64,000 nt of DNA from Clostridium simiarum. GTDB taxonomy: Bacteria; Bacillota; Clostridia; Clostridiales; Clostridiaceae. This document shows, piece by piece, positions 34,038 to 42,407 of the stretch; positions within the stretch are counted from its first letter, which is position 1; each line of letters opens with the position of its first letter. The translations under genes were made by a program, and so were the position numbers. The notes beneath the pieces were generated by a model. It had not been told where the DNA came from. It did no database searches and saw nothing but the letters and a program-made list of their open reading frames with translations. The stretch lies in assembly GCF_018919175.1 (NCBI RefSeq), contig NZ_JAHLQL010000001.1, positions 992,001-1,056,000 on the forward strand. Direction: 5' to 3'.

Positions 34038-34382
34038 TTATATTTTTTTATTAAAATATATGGAGTCTACGGAAAACTGCTTATTATAGCTCTTATTTGC
34101 AGTTTTTGATTCTTTGATTTTATCTATTTCTACTCTATATTGCATTTTCTTTTCATTCATAACTTCTGTTAATCTTTTCTGAAGTTGCATTATTTTAAAT
34201 TCTTCACATAAATTTATAAAGTCTTCTTTTTTATACTGTAAATTTTCAATAGAGTCTATAATATCTTGTCTACTATTTAGTATATCGTCTAAAGGCTCTA
34301 AATCTTCTTTTTCTACTAACTCTATAGATTTTAAAGTCTTTTCTCTATAATCCTCCATATACCTTCTTAGTTCTTCATTCAT
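34038..34382 (-). CDS. fliT: FliT-like flagellar chaperone
   Basis: A 114-residue, all-helical, highly charged protein with a basic C-terminal tail. It follows fliS and fliD, where Firmicutes carry fliT, the chaperone of the filament cap protein. Pattern MEDYREKTLKSIELVEKEDLE and LNSRQDIIDSIENL (residues about 30-45) fit the FliT helical bundle. Sequence conservation in this family is low, so the name rests largely on place and shape. Last gene of the flgM operon. Confidence 0.75.
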   Translation of the reverse strand: MNEELRRYMEDYREKTLKSIELVEKEDLEPLDDILNSRQDIIDSIENLQYKKEDFINLCEEFKIMQLQKRLTEVMNEKKMQYRVEIDKIKESKTANKSYNKQFSVDSIYFNKKI

Positions 34383-34399
34383 AATTATACCTCTATCTT

Positions 34400-36901
34400 T
34401 TATTTAGCTCCTCCAAATTGCTGAGCAAACCACGCAGACTGAGAGTTTGCCTTTTGCATTGCCTTTTCAAGCATAGCAAATTGCATATAATATCTATTTT
34501 CCCTCTCAATTAATTTTCTTTCCATTTCATATATTTTATCATCTTTTTCTTTTATTTCATCACTAAGTAAATTAGTTCTTTCAGAAAAATCCCCTTTTAT
34601 TCCTGCTTTTTCAATTAAAATTCCTTTTTTACCTTTTATATCTCTTGTAGTTCTTGTATAATCCATAAATATATCATTAATTCTTTGGAATATTCCTTCT
34701 TCCCTAAATCTTGTATTCCTTTCTGTAGAGGATGCACTAGCATTATAAGTTTTATAAGTATCAGATTTTTTTGTAAATAAGTCAGCAACCTCATCAGATT
34801 TATTTTTTAAAGCTTCCTTTAACTTTTCTTCATTTATTATAAGCTTACCTCTTTGAGCTGTATCAGAAGAAGTTGTTATACCAATATCTGAAAGATTTAA
34901 GTCAACTCCATCTACTGCACCCTTCATATCTTTATCATAATAGAAAAAGGCACCTCTTAGCTCGTTTAGCATATCTCTTAGATTTTGATCACCCTTCAAT
35001 ATACCTTCTTTAGCTCTATCTTCCCATAACTTTATTTCGTTTTCTTTCATATCTTTTCTTTGTTCACTTGTAAGAGGTTTGTATTTATATTGTCTTTTTT
35101 CTTCTACCTTATTAGAAACTTTCTCTATAAGTTCATTATATTTTTCTACAAAATCTTTTATTTTATTAAAAGTCTTATCTGTGTTTCCTGAAAGAGTAAA
35201 ATTCACACTACCTTCTGTTTTACTATTTAATGTATAGTTAACTCCATCAATTGTAAAATTATTCATTGCCTTGGCATACTCTGAACTCTGTCCTGTGGCA
35301 TCGGTTAATGTAAATATAGCATCTTTACCTGCAAAGGTCTTACCCCCACTAAAAGCATCTGTTCCATCTCCTAATATAGTGTCAAAGAACTTTCCTTTAG
35401 TATCTTGTACATATATACTTGAACTAGCACCTGTTTCATTAGAAGAAAGAGTGAACTTTTTGCTACTTTCGCTGTAAGTCATATCTAGTCCTGTTTTATC
35501 TTTAATATCCTTTAATATATTACTTATAGTTTTATCTTTATCAGCACCAGAAAAGTCATAGCTAAATTTAACATCATTTATTCTAAATTCCACTTCACCA
35601 GTTAGTATATTTGACATCTTATTATTAGAGTCCATACTTATATTGAAATTATCACTAGTTCCAAAAACTTTAGATGCATTACCATAAATACTAATTTGCT
35701 TTCCGGATTTAGATGTAAAATTAACTTTACCTTCTTTCATTTCCACCTTTAAGTCATCTTCTGTTATTCCCGCTAATAAAAGTGCATCATTGAAATTTTT
35801 CTCAATAGCTGCATCATCTGAAAACACACCTGCTGTTAATTTCACAGTCTTAATTTCAGTTCCTATTCTTACGTTTAAGGTATCATTGAAACCTTCTATA
35901 ATTTTATTTTCGAAAGCTATTGTATTACTGGAATATAATTTTATAGCTGTATTATCTGTATTAACTTGGCCATCTACATTTAATGATGGGGTTTTTATAT
36001 CTAGTTTTTCACCTTTATTAAATATATCTATGCCTACCTTATTTCCTAAATCATCTTTAATACTAAACTTTGCAGAATCACTTTCTATATCTACAACTAT
36101 AGAGGTATTCTTTGGGAATTCGCCTCCATTAGATCCTTTTACGCTCTTTACTTTTGAATTTATCTGTGCTAGTAATTCCTCTGCTGTATAATTTCCAGCT
36201 GAAATACTAAATTCGAAATCTTCACCATTATGATTAAACTTAATCTTATTATCTGCTTCCACCTTAGTTAAAGTCATAAATTCAATATTTCCATCTTTAA
36301 CTACAGCCTTTACTTTATCTGATACATTTCCATCTCCTAATGGCATTTTTGCAGTAAGTTTATTTATTTCGCTTGCTAGTTCTGATGCACTATTATATCT
36401 ATTAAAGCCTGTAACTTCATTTACAGGTATTTTAAAGTCAATTAAAGTACCATCTGCAAGTTTTACTTTAAACTCATTATTATTTTCATCAATTTTTATA
36501 CCGAAGCTAGGTTTTCCTACTGTTACATTGTTTATAACCCCAGCACCTTCAACCTTAGCTCCTTCTGCTATTTGAGTTACATCAAGCTTGTAGTTTCCAG
36601 CTTTAGCTCCTGAGTTACCTACTACTTTAACACTGTTACCAGTTAATCCTTCTACATTATAAGTAGAAAAATCCTCTTTGGACAACATATATGATTCGCC
36701 ATTTAATACGTCGAAATAGCTCCTTTTAAATTTATTCATATCCGTTAGCATATCTCTATATAATTCTTGTCTCCATTGGATTAATTCCCTATCTTGTTTA
36801 ACTTTATCTACTCTCATTTGATAAGGTCTCATCATCTGCTTTATCATATTTTCTGTATCCATTCCAGTTGCTAATCCACCCATTCTCATTGGTTGAAACA
36901 T
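34400..36901 (-). CDS. fliD: Flagellar filament cap protein FliD
   Basis: FliD (833 residues) caps the filament and inserts flagellin. The N-terminal domain GLATGMDTENMIKQMMRPYQMRVDK and the C-terminal helices (ISDIGITTSSDT-like, then ERTNLLSDEIKEKDDKIYEMERKL) frame the protein. It is markedly longer than the 450-550 residues of many FliD proteins; the excess is in the exposed middle (about residues 130-560), rich in beta-strand repeats with NKIKFNHNGEDF- and TVKLTAGVF-like strands. The extra length fits variable surface domains. It is preceded by fliS. Confidence 0.94.
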   Translation of the reverse strand: MFQPMRMGGLATGMDTENMIKQMMRPYQMRVDKVKQDRELIQWRQELYRDMLTDMNKFKRSYFDVLNGESYMLSKEDFSTYNVEGLTGNSVKVVGNSGAKAGNYKLDVTQIAEGAKVEGAGVINNVTVGKPSFGIKIDENNNEFKVKLADGTLIDFKIPVNEVTGFNRYNSASELASEINKLTAKMPLGDGNVSDKVKAVVKDGNIEFMTLTKVEADNKIKFNHNGEDFEFSISAGNYTAEELLAQINSKVKSVKGSNGGEFPKNTSIVVDIESDSAKFSIKDDLGNKVGIDIFNKGEKLDIKTPSLNVDGQVNTDNTAIKLYSSNTIAFENKIIEGFNDTLNVRIGTEIKTVKLTAGVFSDDAAIEKNFNDALLLAGITEDDLKVEMKEGKVNFTSKSGKQISIYGNASKVFGTSDNFNISMDSNNKMSNILTGEVEFRINDVKFSYDFSGADKDKTISNILKDIKDKTGLDMTYSESSKKFTLSSNETGASSSIYVQDTKGKFFDTILGDGTDAFSGGKTFAGKDAIFTLTDATGQSSEYAKAMNNFTIDGVNYTLNSKTEGSVNFTLSGNTDKTFNKIKDFVEKYNELIEKVSNKVEEKRQYKYKPLTSEQRKDMKENEIKLWEDRAKEGILKGDQNLRDMLNELRGAFFYYDKDMKGAVDGVDLNLSDIGITTSSDTAQRGKLIINEEKLKEALKNKSDEVADLFTKKSDTYKTYNASASSTERNTRFREEGIFQRINDIFMDYTRTTRDIKGKKGILIEKAGIKGDFSERTNLLSDEIKEKDDKIYEMERKLIERENRYYMQFAMLEKAMQKANSQSAWFAQQFGGAK

Positions 36902-36922
36902 CTTTATTCCTCCTTTAAAATC

Positions 36923-37306
36923 TTATTCTACCTTAGATAGCTTGTAAGCTTCATTCCATGTATCTCTTACCTCTTCTATTAAAGGTATAACTTCGTCTAA
37001 TATAGCACTATCTTTTTTTAAGTTAGCTTGTATTAATTTATGATTTATAAATTCGTAAACAGACATTAAGTTTTTTGCCCAGACACCACCTTTTTCCACA
37101 TCAAGAGTTGCCATTAACTCTATAAATATATCCTCAGTTTTTATAATGTTTTCATGAGCTTTCATAACATTCTTTTCTTCAATAGCTTGTCTACCAGTTT
37201 TAGCAAACCTAACGGCTCCATCTAAAAGCATAAGCAAGAGTTGCTCTTTGGAAGCAAAGTTTACACTATTATTTTTATATGCGTTGTAAGCATTATTGCC
37301 GTACAT
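36923..37306 (-). CDS. fliS: Flagellin export chaperone FliS
   Basis: FliS (127 residues) binds the C-terminus of flagellin and keeps it unfolded for export. In Firmicutes it also links FliW-controlled flagellin levels to secretion. The pattern AYKNNSVNFASKEQLLLMLLDGAVRFA near the N-terminus and HENIIKTEDIFIELMATLD are characteristic. It lies directly upstream of fliD. Complete and of normal length. Confidence 0.96.
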   Translation of the reverse strand: MYGNNAYNAYKNNSVNFASKEQLLLMLLDGAVRFAKTGRQAIEEKNVMKAHENIIKTEDIFIELMATLDVEKGGVWAKNLMSVYEFINHKLIQANLKKDSAILDEVIPLIEEVRDTWNEAYKLSKVE

Positions 37307-37317
37307 TTATATTCCTC

Positions 37318-37635
37318 CTATTTTCTTATATCCAAAAATCTTCCTTTGTATATTTCTTTTGTTGTATCCTTATCATCTATGGTAGCATCTACTTTTATAT
37401 CTTCCACTTTTACTGCATTTACAGATATCTTCTTATTAGTATCTACATATTTAGATAAACTAAACTTCTCTTTAGAGCTTTTTTCTCTCTGCCACTGCTG
37501 CCTTCCACGTCTTCCTTCTTCATTTGTTTCCTTACTTATAGCAATATCTTTTTTGGAATGTACCTTACCTTCTCTAGTTTGTTCATTAATTTTATCTCTA
37601 AGGTCATTATCAATCTTATTTAATCTAAATTCCAT
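37318..37635 (-). CDS. Unknown charged protein between flaG and fliS
   Basis: 105 residues, lysine-rich and strongly charged, predicted to be largely disordered in its first 60 residues (EEGRRGRQQWQREKSSKEK) with a few strands afterwards (KISVNAVKVEDIKVDATID). I recognise no family. Normal spacing to fliS (11 bases) and to flaG makes it part of the SigD-driven late operon. It could be a small export partner or a regulator of filament assembly; neither is shown by the sequence. Confidence 0.7.
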   Translation of the reverse strand: MEFRLNKIDNDLRDKINEQTREGKVHSKKDIAISKETNEEGRRGRQQWQREKSSKEKFSLSKYVDTNKKISVNAVKVEDIKVDATIDDKDTTKEIYKGRFLDIRK

Positions 37636-37666
37636 GATATCACCTCATTATAAATAAGCTCTTTAT

Positions 37667-38035
37667 TTATACTTTTTTATCTATTATAATACCTACCATT
37701 TCACACATTTTTGCTACCATATCTAATATCTTTTTAGGTGGTATCTCCATTACTATTTCTTTTGTATCAGTATTTACTATTTTTATCATGGTCACATGCT
37801 TTAGCTTTTCATGCACTTCATATTCTGCATGAACATTTTCATCTTGTAAAAACTTATTTAATTTTTCCACTGATCTTTTAATATCTTCTTCTGAAAACTC
37901 TTTATCCACTGTATTTACAGCTTCTATTGGAGTAATCATAGCAGTATCCATATTTTCTATGTTCTCTTTTTGAACTTGATTTAAGCCATAATCCGTAGAA
38001 CTTTGTCTTCCTTGACTTATTCTTGTAACTTCCAT
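37667..38035 (-). CDS. flaG: FlaG family flagellar protein
   Basis: A 122-residue FlaG protein, a family linked to filament length. The N-terminal 50 residues are variable. The C-terminal domain shows the family pattern AVEKLNKFL-like (SVEKLNKFLQDENVHAEYEV), VTMIKIVNTDTKEIVMEIPP and a terminal helix ILDMVAKMCEMVGIIID. It sits downstream of csrA, as in many Firmicutes. Confidence 0.92.
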   Translation of the reverse strand: MEVTRISQGRQSSTDYGLNQVQKENIENMDTAMITPIEAVNTVDKEFSEEDIKRSVEKLNKFLQDENVHAEYEVHEKLKHVTMIKIVNTDTKEIVMEIPPKKILDMVAKMCEMVGIIIDKKV

Positions 38036-38060
38036 ATCAATACCCCTCTATCTACTTAGA

Positions 38061-38276
38061 TTATTTATTTAATTTTTTTAGTATATCCATGTCAAACTCT
38101 ATAGCCTTTTTATTTTCTTCCATTACCTCATTATAAAGCTCCTTACGTAGTATTTTAACATTTTTTGGAGCTGAAATCGCAAGCTTTACACTACCGTCAT
38201 CTATTTTAACCACCGTAATTTCAATGTCTTCTCCTATAAGTATAGAATCATTTTTCTTTCTAGTTATAACTAGCAT
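38061..38276 (-). CDS. csrA: Carbon storage regulator CsrA
   Basis: CsrA (71 residues) is a dimeric RNA-binding repressor of translation. The first strand [18 protein letters not shown] and the RNA-contact Arg44 in VKILRKELY are intact. It starts 4 bases after fliW, its protein antagonist. The hag-like leaders at 31537-33883 carry the GGA motifs expected of its targets, so an autoregulatory FliW-CsrA-flagellin loop as in Bacillus is likely. Confidence 0.97.
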   Translation of the reverse strand: MLVITRKKNDSILIGEDIEITVVKIDDGSVKLAISAPKNVKILRKELYNEVMEENKKAIEFDMDILKKLNK

Positions 38277-38280
38277 TTTA

Positions 38281-38706
38281 TCACTCCTTAATCAGAGGAT
38301 ATTTTATAGGGTATTTTTCATCCTGTATTATTATTTGTTCCCCTAAAGCCTTTTTTATATTTATAATTATAGGAGCTCTAAGGTTGGTAGTTATTTTATT
38401 TATTTCAGAACTTAAAGTAACTGTATTAAGTACTACTACATCCTTTTCTTCATCTATAGAAAGGTTCTCTAAAACCTCCTCTTCTATTGAAACCTCATAA
38501 TCTTTTAAAAAATCAAAGGGAGATACAACCATAAGGCCAATATCCTTATCTTCAATAGAATGTAAAACTTTCAAAAATGTATTATTTTCTAAGGAAATTA
38601 ATATGAATTTTTTTAAAGATTCAAATCCTGGTAGTCCCTTTTTAAATTCAATAACATCCTTTTCTTCAAATTCTATAGTTCCATGATGTTTAGTTTCAAA
38701 ATTCAT
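38281..38706 (-). CDS. fliW: Flagellar assembly factor FliW
   Basis: FliW (141 residues) binds CsrA allosterically and is titrated by cytoplasmic flagellin. The N-terminal pattern [17 protein letters not shown] and the central [18 protein letters not shown] are family signatures. [26 protein letters not shown] is the C-terminal part. It lies between flgL and csrA, coupled to csrA at 4 bases. Confidence 0.97.
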   Translation of the reverse strand: MNFETKHHGTIEFEEKDVIEFKKGLPGFESLKKFILISLENNTFLKVLHSIEDKDIGLMVVSPFDFLKDYEVSIEEEVLENLSIDEEKDVVVLNTVTLSSEINKITTNLRAPIIINIKKALGEQIIIQDEKYPIKYPLIKE

Positions 38707-38723
38707 TTTTAATCATCCCTTTT

Positions 38724-39698
38724 TTACCTTATATAATCCATTAAGGTTGGTTGTATTACCCTTGCACTTACTTGCAATGATGCCATGTATACTGTCTGCA
38801 TTGTAGCAGCTTCCATCATCTTTTCTGTAAAGTCTATATCTTCTGTTTCTGATAATATCTCTGTCATATTAAAGTTTTCTTCAATATTTCTATCCTTTGC
38901 TGAGTCCATCCTATTTTGCTTAGCTCCAACCTGTGATCTTAATTTTAGTAGGTTATCCATAGCATCACTTATACCTTGAAGATCTTCTCCAGTTAAAGCA
39001 TTTCTGTCTGCTTCAGTAGTCCCGTCTAGATGATCAGTTATATTCTTAAAAAGCTCTCTTACATCTACCGCATCGCCTTTAGAGCTTTTAAATTCAATTA
39101 TCTCGCTAGCTGTTACATTGTATTCCATGTAAACACCCTGGGATACTTCTACTTGAATCTTAGACTCTATCATCTTGTATTCATCACTTGTTTTATCAGT
39201 TAATTCATTACCATCTCTATCTCTATAGGTTAATTTATTATTTTCTCCATCCGCTGCTACATCCGTAGGTTTTGATGTACCTCTTGTTCCTCCAAAGATA
39301 TATTTCCCATCAAAGTTAGTATTTAAAATTTGAGAGAACTCTCCTATTTTTTCATTTATTTCGTCTTTAATAGCCTTTCTTTCTGAAGAACCATAACCAG
39401 CATCTCCTGCTGATATGAGAAGTTCTCTAATTCTATGAAGAACTTGTCCTCCTTGACCTAGAGCTGTATCTGTAGCATCTAAGTAATTTATGGTATCTTT
39501 TATATTATTATTATATTGTTTATTTGAAGATATATCTGTATGAAGTTGCATAGCTCTCGAAACCCTAAAAGGGTCATCAGAAGGTCTTCTAATTTGTTTA
39601 CCTGAAGTTAGCTGTCCTTGTAATGTTTTCATATTACTAAGATTAGTTCCCATATCTCTTAAAAAATTATGAGATAACATTTTGTTTGTAACTCTCAT
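38724..39698 (-). CDS. flgL: Hook-filament junction protein FlgL
   Basis: FlgL (324 residues) is the second junction protein. The N-terminal helix TNKMLSHNFLRDMGTNLSNM, the flagellin-like QIRRPSDDPFRVSRAM and the C-terminal ETEDIDFTEKMMEAATMQTVYMASLQ are all present. Typical length and position after flgK. Confidence 0.96.
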   Translation of the reverse strand: MRVTNKMLSHNFLRDMGTNLSNMKTLQGQLTSGKQIRRPSDDPFRVSRAMQLHTDISSNKQYNNNIKDTINYLDATDTALGQGGQVLHRIRELLISAGDAGYGSSERKAIKDEINEKIGEFSQILNTNFDGKYIFGGTRGTSKPTDVAADGENNKLTYRDRDGNELTDKTSDEYKMIESKIQVEVSQGVYMEYNVTASEIIEFKSSKGDAVDVRELFKNITDHLDGTTEADRNALTGEDLQGISDAMDNLLKLRSQVGAKQNRMDSAKDRNIEENFNMTEILSETEDIDFTEKMMEAATMQTVYMASLQVSARVIQPTLMDYIR

Positions 39699-39729
39699 AT
39701 CTTCACCACCAATTTCTATTTATTAAGTA

Positions 39730-41490
39730 TTATCTTTTAAGACCATTAATTACAACATCTAACAGTTCATCTACTGTTGATATTATTTTGGCATTAGCTT
39801 GATAAGCATGTTGGAATTGTATAAGATTTGCCATTTCTTCATCTAAGGATACTCCAGATACACTTAATCTTGACTCTTCGAAGCTGGCTAGAAGTTTCTT
39901 TTGATTGCCTACCGCTCTACCGGCTTCTTGACATTTAGTTCCTAGAGTATTTACCATATCTTTAAAGTAAGAATCCATTCTTATACCTTTAATGTTGCTT
40001 TTAATAAAGAATCCTTTTGATGACACTTCCCATCCAGCGGAATTAATAAGATCCTGCTTACTATTTATGGTTTCTCCAATTTCTTGTATCATAAGCATTG
40101 TATCTTTTAAAGCCGCCATAGCTAGAGCTCTAACATTGTCAGATTCTCCTGACTTTTCATCTTGACCTACAAGTATCTTCATAACATCTTTCATTATTAC
40201 TTCATTTACCGCTATATTACCTGCAGTAATTTCAGCCTCTGTGCCACCATCTTTGTTAACAAAGAAATCTAAAGCATTTGCAGCATCTACATCTTTAGTA
40301 TGTATAGCATTTACAGACCAAGCTAAAGCTTTAGCTAGCTTATTTAATTCATCCTCATATCTCTCAACATCTCTATCTATAGACATAAGTCCTTTTAATT
40401 CACCTTTTAAAGGTTCAAATAAAGCATCAGCAAAAGACTTACCAGCGTCTAAAGTAAAGTTTCCTGAATTGTCTATAGTACCTAAGGAACTTCCATCTGC
40501 CTTATTTACAGGTAATCCTTTAGTGTCTGTCCAAATAACTTTAGATTGCTCTAACCCCCTAGCAGTGCTTTCAACATCAGCCTTATCAACATTTAAACTA
40601 ACTGTGACCTTATTTTCAGCACTAAGCTTGTTTCCAAATTTATAATAAACTATTTTAATTTCACCAGTATAGGCTCCTGAGGCATCTTTTACTTTTTCTA
40701 CCCCATCTACATAAGATAATCTATAAACATCTTCTTCATTGTTTACAGCTCTAATCATATTTAAATCTGAACCTTCTGGACTTAAATTTATGCCTTCATA
40801 ATTACTTTTATCTATATTTATATTGAACTTTTTACTTAATCCATCTATCAATAGATCCCTTTGGTCCATAAGATCATTTGGCATTTTTCCTGATACTTTT
40901 ACTGCCATTATCTCTTGATTTAATCTATCTATCTGATCTAGAACTGCATTTATCTCACCTACTGCATCTTTTGTAAGTTCCTTAGAGTTTTCCTTTAGCT
41001 TTTGAAGCTGATTGTAAGTATGATTTAAAGTTGTAGCTAAGGCTGCTGATTTTTCTGCTGCCACAGTTCTTGCATTTGAACTTTCAGGATGCTTAGAAAG
41101 TTCTTGCCAAGATTTAAAGAATTCCCCCATTAAAGTAGATATTCCTGTATCTGTAGGTTCGTTTAATATACTTTCTAATTCTGATAAAAATTTATATCTT
41201 GATTCATATTGTCCCAAAGTACTAGTTTCTGACCTAACTTGAAAGTCTAAGAAAGAATCTCTAATTCTTTCTATAGCTGCAATTTGTGATCCTGTACCAA
41301 GCTGACCTGGTTCAGCTACGTTGTGAATACTTGGTTTAGCAAAAGGTCTTGTAGTTTCTATTTTAGCCCTTTGTCTTGAGTAGCCATCTGTATTGGCATT
41401 TGCTATATTATGAGAGGTAACATCTAGTGCTTTTTGTTGAGTAAACATACCTCTCTTTGCTATATTAAAAGTTCCAAATAATCCTGACAT
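39730..41490 (-). CDS. flgK: Hook-filament junction protein FlgK
   Basis: FlgK (586 residues) is the first junction protein. The N-terminal GLFGTFNIAKRGMFTQQKALD and VTSHNIANANTDGYSRQ form the axial helix. The C-terminal SGVSLDEEMANLIQFQHAYQANAKII closes it. The middle (about 240-430) is a beta-rich exposed domain. It lies between flgN, its chaperone, and flgL. Confidence 0.97.
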   Translation of the reverse strand: MSGLFGTFNIAKRGMFTQQKALDVTSHNIANANTDGYSRQRAKIETTRPFAKPSIHNVAEPGQLGTGSQIAAIERIRDSFLDFQVRSETSTLGQYESRYKFLSELESILNEPTDTGISTLMGEFFKSWQELSKHPESSNARTVAAEKSAALATTLNHTYNQLQKLKENSKELTKDAVGEINAVLDQIDRLNQEIMAVKVSGKMPNDLMDQRDLLIDGLSKKFNINIDKSNYEGINLSPEGSDLNMIRAVNNEEDVYRLSYVDGVEKVKDASGAYTGEIKIVYYKFGNKLSAENKVTVSLNVDKADVESTARGLEQSKVIWTDTKGLPVNKADGSSLGTIDNSGNFTLDAGKSFADALFEPLKGELKGLMSIDRDVERYEDELNKLAKALAWSVNAIHTKDVDAANALDFFVNKDGGTEAEITAGNIAVNEVIMKDVMKILVGQDEKSGESDNVRALAMAALKDTMLMIQEIGETINSKQDLINSAGWEVSSKGFFIKSNIKGIRMDSYFKDMVNTLGTKCQEAGRAVGNQKKLLASFEESRLSVSGVSLDEEMANLIQFQHAYQANAKIISTVDELLDVVINGLKR

Positions 41491-41503
41491 TTCTCCACCC
41501 CTA

Positions 41504-41914
41504 TTATCTTTCTATTTTACCTATAGAATTATATGTTGTACTTCCTCTATTAGGATTTATTATATTAAGTATTTTTCCACTAAATGATAACCCCTGTTTT
41601 AATAAAAGTTCATTAGTATCTTTCTGAAGATTTAACTCATGAAGAAGCTTTTGAATATCTCTATAAATCGTTTCTACCTCTTCATCATTTAATTGTTTTA
41701 CTATATCACTCATTGTATTGCCCTTTGTAATAGATCTTCTTTTAACTTCAGATTCTGCAATGGATTTATTACAGACTTTAATATCTTCTATTATTGCTTC
41801 TAGAGGAAATATTTCATTTTTAAGAATATATTCATGCTGCTTATCTAAAAGATTCAATAAATCCTTTAAATATTTACTTTCTTCCTTCATTACAGCTTTT
41901 AATTCTTCTTTCAT
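41504..41914 (-). CDS. flgN: FlgN family flagellar chaperone
   Basis: FlgN (136 residues) is the export chaperone for FlgK and FlgL. It is predicted to be a long helical hairpin with Leu/Lys/Glu heptads. The pattern KEESKYLKDLLNLLDKQHEYI at residues about 10-30 fits the family. Location between flgM and flgK is diagnostic in Firmicutes. It starts 3 bases after the flgM stop. Confidence 0.9.
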   Translation of the reverse strand: MKEELKAVMKEESKYLKDLLNLLDKQHEYILKNEIFPLEAIIEDIKVCNKSIAESEVKRRSITKGNTMSDIVKQLNDEEVETIYRDIQKLLHELNLQKDTNELLLKQGLSFSGKILNIINPNRGSTTYNSIGKIER

Positions 41915-41917
41915 CGA

Positions 41918-42199
41918 TTAAACTTCTCTCCCTTTCATAATCCTTAGCATTTTATCTGCTAAAATTCTTGAATCTACTTTATATGTGCCATTTTTCACTC
42001 TAGTCTTTATATTTTCAACTCTTTTTTCATCAAATAAACCGTCTATATCATCATTAGATATAACTCTTAAGCTTTTTGCAACATCAGATATTTCAACAGA
42101 ATCCTTCTTTGGTTCTATTGATTTCTTTTCAGCTACTCGCTTATTGTCCTCATAAGATTTTATATAATTAGCATTATGACTAATAGGTTTAATATTCAT
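41918..42199 (-). CDS. flgM: Anti-sigma-28 factor FlgM
   Basis: FlgM (93 residues) binds SigD and is exported once the hook is complete. The C-terminal anti-sigma region reads KSLRVISNDDIDGLFDEKRVENIKTRVKNGTY with the VDSRILADKMLRI helix after it; the pattern DKVELS-like (KKDSVEISDVAKSL) precedes. It is the first gene of the operon and sits behind a SigD promoter, giving negative feedback on its own sigma factor. Confidence 0.95.
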   Translation of the reverse strand: MNIKPISHNANYIKSYEDNKRVAEKKSIEPKKDSVEISDVAKSLRVISNDDIDGLFDEKRVENIKTRVKNGTYKVDSRILADKMLRIMKGREV

Positions 42200-42290
42200 T
42201 AGAACACCTCCAAGGCTTAATTCAATTCTCTATTTTTATTTTTTTATAAAAGCCTTAGCTTTTATCAATCTCCCATTATTACTTAATTTA

Positions 42291-42317
42291 TTATCGTACC
42301 CTTATGTAAAAAGTTTA
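42291..42317 (-). promoter_or_regulatory. SigD (sigma-28) promoter of the flgM operon
   Basis: On the minus strand TAAACTTT (42310-42317), 11 bases, then TACGATAA (42291-42298) match the sigma-28 consensus at 13 of 16 positions. The start near 42284 gives a leader of about 85 nt. In that leader AAGGCTT can pair with AAGCCTT next to the GGAGG ribosome binding site. Confidence 0.87.
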
Positions 42318-42334
42318 GAGAAAAAAATACAAAT

Positions 42335-42365
42335 AAAAAGTGTAAAGTTTAACTCTACACTTTTT
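42335..42365 (-). terminator. Intrinsic terminator of the fapA-che-fliM-fliY operon
   Basis: A 15-base arm pair, AAAAAGTGTAAAGTT and AACTCTACACTTTTT, with a one-base centre. The single non-Watson-Crick position is G-U on the minus strand but A-C on the plus strand, and a T run follows on the minus strand, so it acts on minus-strand transcripts. It lies 43 bases after the fliY stop and just before the flgM promoter. Confidence 0.88.
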
Positions 42366-42407
42366 ATTGCTTATATATTGTCTTTTATTTAATTCACTAA
42401 ATTTTGG

